Assembly (NCBI RefSeq): GCF_001723175.1
Contig: NC_064650.1
Coordinates: forward strand, 5,642,001-5,706,000
From: Penicillium oxalicum
Taxonomy: Eukaryota > Ascomycota > Eurotiomycetes > Eurotiales > Aspergillaceae
DNA: 64,000 bases
Direction of reading: 5' to 3'
The notes under the pieces were generated by a model that was not told the DNA's origin, searched no databases, and saw only the letters and a list, made by a program, of their open reading frames with translations. The translations under genes and the position numbers were made by a program. Shown one piece after another: positions 57,001-64,000 of the stretch (position 1 is the first letter of the stretch; each line of letters starts with the position of its first letter).

Positions 57001-59297
57001 ACTAGTTCCCAGACCCTTGTAGTACTTGTGTTCCCATCCACGCTCGTCCTTGTGCTCTTCTTTCCAGGCCTCATACTCGGGCATGGTGAAGAACGATCGT
57101 GACTTGGTCGGGTTCTTTGGATCCCCCTTCCAGACCTTGATGATAGGTGTGATGAACTCGATGAGGAACTCTGGAATTTTTAGCAGACTGGGGAATTGCG
57201 CTTGGAGAAAGTTGATCAACAGTCCCTTGATATGGCTACCGTCGTGATCCTGATCGGTCATGATCATGAGGTGCCCGTATCGAAGACCTTTGGTGTCGGT
57301 GTACTCTTTCTTGTGCTGCAGGCCAATAAAGTTTTTGATGTTTTGAATTTCCTGGTTCTTGGAGATTTGATCAAAGGATGCATCACGAACATTCAGCAGC
57401 TTTCCTCGGAGGGGGAAAACACCGAAAAGATCCGGGCCCACGACAGCTCGTCCTGCCATGGCCAGACCCTTGGCAGAGTCACCCTCGGTGAGAATGAGAG
57501 TACAGTGGTGACCTTCACGAGTACCAGCCTTGTTTGCCTCGACCAGTTTCGGGTTGTTCATGCGCGTGCGACGGCCAACGTCACCTTTCTTTAGAATTTG
57601 ATCTGCTTTTTGGGCCGCAAAGTGAAGAATGTTGTTCATGACGTCGGTTTTCAGAATCTTCTTGTAGAAGTCTTCCTCCAGGACGCACTTGCTGCCAAAT
57701 TGGCTGGCTTTTGTGGTCAATTGTTCCTTGGTTTGAGAATTGAAGGCCGGGTTGACGATAAGAGCATTGACGAAGATGAAGATATGATTCCGGATCTGGG
57801 CCGGCTTCAGAGTGGCACCGGTCTTGTTCTTCTTCTTCACTTGCTCCGCGAGACGATTGCAAATCTGATCCGCAATATAGTTGACGTGGGTTCCGCCAGA
57901 AGTTGTCGCAATCGAGTTGACAAAGGAGACCTGCTGGAAGGCACCATCCGAGACTGTGAAACCAACTTCCCAACGAGGGTCTGGGCTGCAGGTAATGATC
58001 TCGTCTTTGGGGGCGGGGCCTTCTTCCCCACGCTCTTTGCGGATAGCCTTGGTATACATTTCCATGTACTTGCGGAAGTTTCGCACGGGGACTCGAGAGC
58101 CGTTCAATTTGACTGCGACACCTGTGGTACCTGCCAAATCGTAGATGCGGCGCTTCACGAGAGCCTCAAAGTCATCATCGATACCTTCCATACCGAATCT
58201 CACAAAGTCGGGTTTGAAGGTGACCTTTGTGAAGTCTTCACCCTTGGCCTCGGTGATTTTTGCTTTGCCCATTTTCGACATGTTCTCTGTCCAGGTCTGT
58301 TTGTATCGTTTCTTCTGGCGCGAGTCTTGGGTCTCGAGCGTGAATTCAGTAGAGAACACGTTGCAGAGCTTCGCACCAAAACCGTTTCGACCACCAGTCA
58401 CCTTGGCTTGCGCATCATCATAGTTGGATGAGGTCAAGAGGTGACCAAAAATGAGCTCGGGCACGTAGATACCCTCTTTTGAGTGAATCTCAATCGGAAT
58501 ACCACGTCCGTTGTTCCAAACGCTGATTTCGCCCGCCTCGCGGCTGATCGTCACTCTAATTTCGTTCATGTTCTTGTCGTTCTGCTTGTTGTCGGCGGCG
58601 TTGACCACAATCTCGTCGAAGATCTTGTAGAGACCGGGCACGTAGGAAACATTGCGGAACTCCATTGAATCCGATTCGGAATTGTAAACCCACATCTGCT
58701 GAACTGTCCGCTCAACCGAGCCAATGTATGTGTCTGGACGTTTCGTAATGTGTTCGAGTTGTGTGAGCTGTTCAGCATTAGCGCCACTGTTCTCGTGGTA
58801 CGATCGAGCTCTGCGCGTGCAGCTTACCTTCTGGTACTTCTCTGATGCGGTTCCTTTCTCTTGGGGCGCTTCTGCGGCGCTGTCACCACCAAATGCTTCA
58901 TTTTCAACATCCGCCAATGGCTTCGAAGCAGCGCGCTTGGTAGCAGCGGCTTTTTTTGCTTTAGGGGGCGTCTGAGAGAGAATGGAATCGACGTCATCGT
59001 TGAACATGGGGGCATCGGAGGCTTCATCTTCGCTGTCAGCCTTGGTCTTCTTCTTGGCTGCTGGCTTGGCCTTGGGTTTCGCAGGGGCGGCCTTTTTCGC
59101 AGCCGGCTTCGCCGCAGCCTTCTTGGGAGCTGCCTTGGCCTTGGTTTTCTGTCGAGTGTTCGAGTCAATTAATCGTCCTTGATGCGCGCAAGTTCAAGGC
59201 ACAAACTAACCACTACTGGCTTCTCCGGCTCAAAATCTGAGTTGTCATCATCACTGATGTTGAAAATAGAATCATTGTCAATCTCCGAGTCGGCCAT
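54034..59297 (-). CDS. top2: DNA topoisomerase II
   Basis: Three exons: 59297-59211, 59148-58828 and 58767-54034; 1713 residues. Type IIA enzyme passing one duplex through another with ATP; essential for chromosome segregation. Acidic start MADSEIDNDSIFNISDDD, then an Ala/Lys/Pro-rich basic leader to about residue 135. GHKL ATPase: LTQLEHITKRPDTYIGS, NNGRGIPIEIH, GGRNGFGAKLCNVFS. TOPRIM: LTEGDSAKGLA (about 562) and DQDHDGSHIKGL (about 640). Breakage-reunion domain with catalytic tyrosine Y899 in GGGDCASARYIYTRLS. The C-terminal 400 residues are disordered: alternating acidic and basic patches, KAAPKAKAAPK repeats and an AT-hook-like PRGRPKKEP. Intron 1 is 62 nt with a GTTAGT donor; intron 2 (58768-58827) is 60 nt and open in frame. 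Long plus-strand frames over it are shadows. Confidence 0.98.
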
Positions 59298-62200
59298 GGT
59301 TAGGGGATGCGGCGCTGAAAACCCGAGGATTTCGGTCTCAGACCAAAAAATGAGGGAATCGGCTGCTCAACTAGGCCAGCAAGTTTAAAGAGAAGATGAA
59401 TGAGGGTCGAGAAAAAAATCAGAAGGTCAGCATGGCCGGACAGAAGGTGAATGCAGACTGAGGAGACCAACTTCTTTGATTCTTTGTTTTGCATGAAACG
59501 CGACTGCCAGGGCTTATGCGGGCGGTGAGCTGTGTAGAGCCTCGGATCAACCTTGTTCCACTGATTCCTGCCCCGCCCATGGCCCAAAGTAGTAATTTCT
59601 AAACAAATTGTTGTACCCGTTCGGGTACCGCACGTGAAAAGTCTCCGTTGATGCGGCTGCTTCTCTTCAGCAGGATCCAGCCCATTCAATTTTCGATCCT
59701 CAACCCAGTGCTGAGAATTTACAGATGGAAAGTTGCGCGACATATCCTGCTTCAAAATATGCAGATGGAAACACCGGTAATATATTGAATTTTGGGTCCC
59801 ATGGCCTGCACCTCGACGTCCTGGGGTCTTGTTGATTGGGAACATGGGGAATATGGGGTGAAAACTTGATCCACCGACGCCTGGCTATTTCGACCACCCC
59901 AATGCCCAGCTGAATGTGAAGGTAAGATGAGCTTTTGTTTTAGTCAGACATCACGCATTTGAGTAGCCTTCGTAGTCACACCTGATTTGGCTTATCTCGC
60001 CGAGTCTCATCCGCATTGCGGGGAGGCCCACCATCCCGGCGATGTGCAATAAGAACCAGCCCTACATCCTAGACTCTCAAGTCCAATGCTTTCACAATGA
60101 CCTCACGCCATCTCAGGCTGGGTAAACTTATCCGACGATGAACGCTCGGCGGGGCGCTTTGGATGTGCGGGGACTGGAGGCTCGGGGAAATTGCCGAACT
60201 TCTTTCACCAAGCTGCCAGATGTCATCCTCGATGGAATTCTGAACTCGCCTCTCTATGAGGGAGGCAGAAGTGGGGCTCACGAGTCTTGACCAGCCTCTT
60301 ACTAGAGCATGCAATGGAGTGCAAGTTCATTGTATCCACGCTGATCTCGGACGCCCAGTTTGCCGCCTTTTCTATTGTTTCCAGAGACATTAATTATCAG
60401 ACTCAAGAGATCAGATAAGGTGAGAGGGAACTCTTGGATCCGCCTATAACAGAAATCACTTTTGTTGACTGATTAAAATACCATGTAGTCCCTCCCGCCC
60501 TTACTTATGATGTATAAAGTGTACCTGCTTTCTCTTGGATGGAATTCTAGCTGTGATGCTACCAGGATCTGCAGGGTTCAATGAATTGGATTTCTATGCA
60601 AGGCACCCAAACCCGGGCCCCAGCCTCGAAGTGAGGGAGGTGGAGATCCTGAGTCTGGCATCAAAATGCACTACAGCTACGGAAAACGGGTCAATCTTTG
60701 CTTGATATGTATGTCCGAAACGATCTGGTTCGCCAACACATTTTCGATATCGGTTACAGCAATACCTCGCGTATATACACAAAGGTCTACACAGATGACT
60801 CGAGGTGTGAATCCAGTCAACAATGGGAACTACGGGCTACCATGGATGCGAAACCGAATGCCCGGTGGTACGAGATTTGCCCATGAGTGGGACATCAGGT
60901 TCATTCGGAATCTCCAGTCCGCGGGAGCAAGCCCGGCCAGAGAGGTAGTCTGATCCAAACTGTTTTTCTTGGGTTCCGTCTCCTGTCAATCTATGGAATG
61001 TCAACTTTCTACCTACAAGGTAAAAACATAGATGGAGGTCTTGGATACTCCAGTAGTATGTTACGATGCGATCGCAGATATGGCCTCAAGGGTCTGCTGT
61101 GCTGGATCCTGTCAGTACATGAGCAAGATCGCAGGCAGAACCCTGCCCCGCGTCCCTGCTTCCAAATTCACCGGTGTGCACTGTGCAGTCCAATGACTAT
61201 GAACGAGTGGACATTGATATGTGGACGATTTTCAAGTGGGGTGGACCAGCAGAGGTGGAAACCTCCATTCGGCGGTCCTGTCTGCGGCAGAATTTCTTCG
61301 AAATCTCACTAGCATGCAATGAGGAGCCTTGGCGTTGCTGTGTTTGACGTGCTATTTATACTGTACAAGTGAACTCTCTACAACAGCGACCGGGCGGAAA
61401 TCCACGAGTACAATGGCCGGACACGACTCAGGTGGCTGGCCTCGGCTGGGTTGTACAGTGCACGAATTCATTGTCTGGGTTCCCACTGAAGTGGAGGGCT
61501 AAATCTGTACTTGATATTTTACTCTGCGTGGAGCACCATTCATACATGAAACGCGATGAAATGGTTTCAGGGGGGTTTAACGGTAAAGATGTTTCACAAC
61601 GGATCCATGAAAACGGACCAATCCCCAGGGCCAAACAGTATATTCAACCAATCATTGCTCTTATTCCATAACACCCCTGGGTGTAACCAAGAGTACTGTA
61701 TGGTATCACACAGCGTAACCGCTCTGTGAACTTTGGGACAGGAACCAGGGGGTGTTTTGGTAAATCTGGCTCGGTGGAAGATTCCGAAACCTGCCCACCC
61801 TCCAGCATTTGTATAGATCTTTGATGGTCCTTGATGATGCTGTACTATATACCATGAAGGGATCAGACTTTCATCCCTATCTCGCACTGCAGGGGAAAGT
61901 TGTGCAGTAGTACCCTCGTATCCTTGTGTACCAAGCTTCAAATACCGAGGATGGGTCTAGGTACGAGAGCCGGTCACCAGAGTAAACAATCACAAGCTCC
62001 TCGATCCTCCACCGCCAAGAAATGACGGTCGGAGAAGGTCGCGCATGATGGTGTGCGCCTGTCGAGGTCAAAAGGAACGTGAAAGCCTTCAAGATGACCC
62101 TCTCAAGTCCCCACGCGACGGAACATAGGGACCAGACTGAACCGCCAGCGACGGAGTCGAAGCGCACCGAATTTGTCCACCTCTGCACATCTTCGAGCCC

Positions 62201-62770
62201 CAACGACGTCGACCATGTTAGATGCAGAAAGCGCTAGAATACCCTGAATATTAATCCAACGAGGCGTAGAACCCACTTGAGCGCCTATTTGACTGTCAGT
62301 GGATGATCGCCGGGGGGGCGAGACTCCCCTGGAGGGGGAAAACGGCCCAAGGGGGCTAGTGGATTCGAGTAGTGTGGGATATCGTCCACTCCTGAGAATT
62401 ATCGGGGCTCCCCTTTGAGATCAACTCCCTTTCCTTCCTTTTGCCAGCCTCCCTCGACGGTGCGCGTGTATCACCGACCATCAGTCTTTTCTTCTCAGCC
62501 AGATTGACATCGCGTTCGAACTGCAGTTCTTGAGTGGTGCCGGATCACCACTGGGTATGTGATTCCCCTCGGCTCTTCCCCAGACACTTGGCGCGCGGAG
62601 CTAACGACTGCACGCTTTCACGTAGCCGATGACACAGGATTGACAAATTCCTCTCAACGATCTGAAGCCTCGTCACTCATTCCGGTGATCACTGGAGCGT
62701 TGTTCGGTCCCTCGTTTGAATTCATACCCGCCCCCATACCAGACAGAACCAGATCCGCGAGACCATCGAG
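59298..62770. other. 3.5 kb divergent intergenic region top2 / TBC gene
   Basis: No supportable gene. Frames of 100-180 codons occur on both strands without family signal, intron-linked extension or bias. No tRNA-like or 5S-like sequence recognised. Confidence 0.55.
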
Positions 62771-64000
62771 ATGGAGAGCTTCGCACCTGTTTCGCCAGGC
62801 GTGCCGCAAGCTCCCAACCACGACTCCATGGTCACCGTCTCTCTATCCGACATTCATTCCAACTCAGAGCATACACAACCCGACTGGCGAAGTCTCGATA
62901 TCCCTCCGACGCCCGTCGAGTCACATGGACCAGATACTCTGCAGGACCAACCCGAGTCCTTTGGTCCCCGGGTGCTTCTCGATGCCGCCAAGACCACTCC
63001 CCCTCTCACGGACGAACTTCTCTCGCCAACCTTGCCAGTCTCGAATGGGGGGAAATCTAACCTAGTAGATGAGGAAATGAAGAGCGAAGGGGATTGGACC
63101 AATCTCGACCGCACCGAAGAACAAGAGCCGCGCGGAGAGGGAACGGACGATGTATGTTGACCCCAAAGGAATACTTCCCCCTCCCGCCTTCTTCTTCCCT
63201 TCTCCTTCCCTTCTCCCCACCCAGCGATCGTGCGGCCCAGCCCGTGGAATGTGAGATTGACATACCACTCCCTTTTGGTTCTAGTCCACTGCCCTTTTGC
63301 TCGCGCGTCTCGAACAAGAAAACAATGCACTGGCGACGAATCCCAAATCGGCCTTGTCCAATGCGCCCCGCAGCCAGCACCATCAGCGACAGTCACGCTC
63401 CGAGTCGCTGTTCCAGATACAAAAACTAATCAATGAACCCACGCGATCTGAGTTGCGTTACTCGCAGCTTCAACCACCGCCGATGACGGAACTGGAATTC
63501 TGGGCCGCCCTTGTGGCAGACTATCCCCAGACCGCACAGCGACTGCCAACGTTGACATCGAACAAAATTCAACAGGGTGTGCCTCCACCGCTACGAGGGG
63601 TCGTCTGGCCGAGCTTGGCGGGCGCGCGCGATCCAGCGTTGGTGGAAGACTTTCAGCGATTGAGTGGTGAAAGTAGTCCCTACGATGGTCTCATCGGCAA
63701 GGATATCGGTCGCAGTTTTCCAAACGTGGAGATGTTCCGCGATCCCAATGGAGAGGGGCAGCAAATGCTGGCACGAGTCTTACGATGCTTCTCCTTGTAT
63801 GATTCGCAAATTGGTTACTGTCAGGGATTAGGGTTTGTGGTTGGCCCCCTCTTGATGCACATGTCGGACGTGGAAGCTTTCTGTGTGCTGGTTCGGTAAG
63901 CCCCGAAAGGTTCCCAAGAAGAGCTTGCGCATTGTTGCTGACCGGCTTCTTTAGACTCATGGACCATTATAACCTTCGGACGTGCTACCTTCCAGACTTG
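62771..64000 (+). CDS. TBC-domain Rab GTPase-activating protein (5' part)
   Basis: Partial at the window edge. Exons 62771-63151, 63285-63895 and 63955 onward, joined in phase (GAT|TCC, CG|A), giving about 346 residues so far. The N-terminal 140 residues are acidic and disordered (MESFAPVSPGVPQAPNHDS). A helix LLLARLEQENNALATNP precedes the TBC domain, which starts near residue 195 (ELEFWAALVADYPQTAQRL; GVPPPLRGVVWPSLAGA). Both dual-finger catalytic residues are present: R270 in KDIGRSFPN and Q307 in GYCQGLGFV. Such proteins accelerate GTP hydrolysis on Rab GTPases in vesicle traffic. The order resembles Gyp5/EVI5-type GAPs, but the Rab partner and the C-terminus, often a long coiled coil, lie outside the window. 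Confidence 0.9.

Noticed and set aside
1..64000. CRISPR arrays, bacterial operons, transposons, rRNA genes
   Set aside because: No regularly spaced repeats, no transposase or reverse transcriptase frames, no terminal repeats and no 5S or other rRNA sequence recognised.

Overview
This window is nuclear DNA of a filamentous ascomycete, most likely Eurotiales (Aspergillus/Penicillium type). The basis is many short introns (about 55-135 nt, GTANGT donors, CTAAC-like branch points), a vacuolar carboxypeptidase Y and an HtrA-like Nma111 with the expected fungal architecture, a family-10 xylanase with a fungal cellulose-binding module, and an APSES-type Xbp1-like regulator. Species cannot be fixed from the sequence alone. 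Gene models below were built by joining open frames across introns; every junction was checked for phase.

Layout, left to right. 1-8072 has no gene I can support and carries several long G/C homopolymers. 8073-9617 (+) is a stand-alone TrpB-like PLP enzyme with altered active-site motifs. 10455-11524 (-) is the ribosome maturation factor Sdo1/SBDS, divergent from 12216-13997 (+) carboxypeptidase Y. 15010-15932 (-) is ribosomal protein S18 (uS13). 17343-19778 (+) is an 811-residue protein that looks like a strongly diverged ubiquitin-specific protease. 20779-21841 (-) is a haem peroxidase of the cytochrome c/ascorbate peroxidase class. 22881-23552 (-) is an unknown coiled-coil protein. 24030-25289 (-) is 3-isopropylmalate dehydrogenase, divergent from 25974-27245 (+), the Cns1/TTC4 co-chaperone, whose conserved C-terminus is interrupted by an in-frame stop.

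29242-30733 (+) is a secreted GH10-CBM1 xylanase with three XlnR-like sites in its promoter. 32346-33735 (+) is an SSXT/SS18-like SWI/SNF-associated protein. 34849-38151 (+) is Nma111, with an optional in-frame upstream start. A tRNA-Gly(GCC) lies at 39307-39377 (-). 39840-43802 (-) is INCENP/Sli15, divergent from 45667-47326 (+), a reticulon. 51583-53346 (+) is the Xbp1-like APSES regulator, preceded by over 4 kb without genes. 54034-59297 (-) is DNA topoisomerase II. 62771-64000 (+) is the 5' part of a TBC-domain Rab GAP cut by the window edge.

Most genes are housekeeping and there is no operon, biosynthetic cluster, transposon or CRISPR array. I did not find a clear multi-gene novel system. 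The most unusual items are the TrpB-like enzyme, the diverged USP-like protein, the broken Cns1 C-terminus, the possible mitochondrial isoform of Nma111, and a reticulon tail with four repeats each bearing a SUMO-consensus-like motif.
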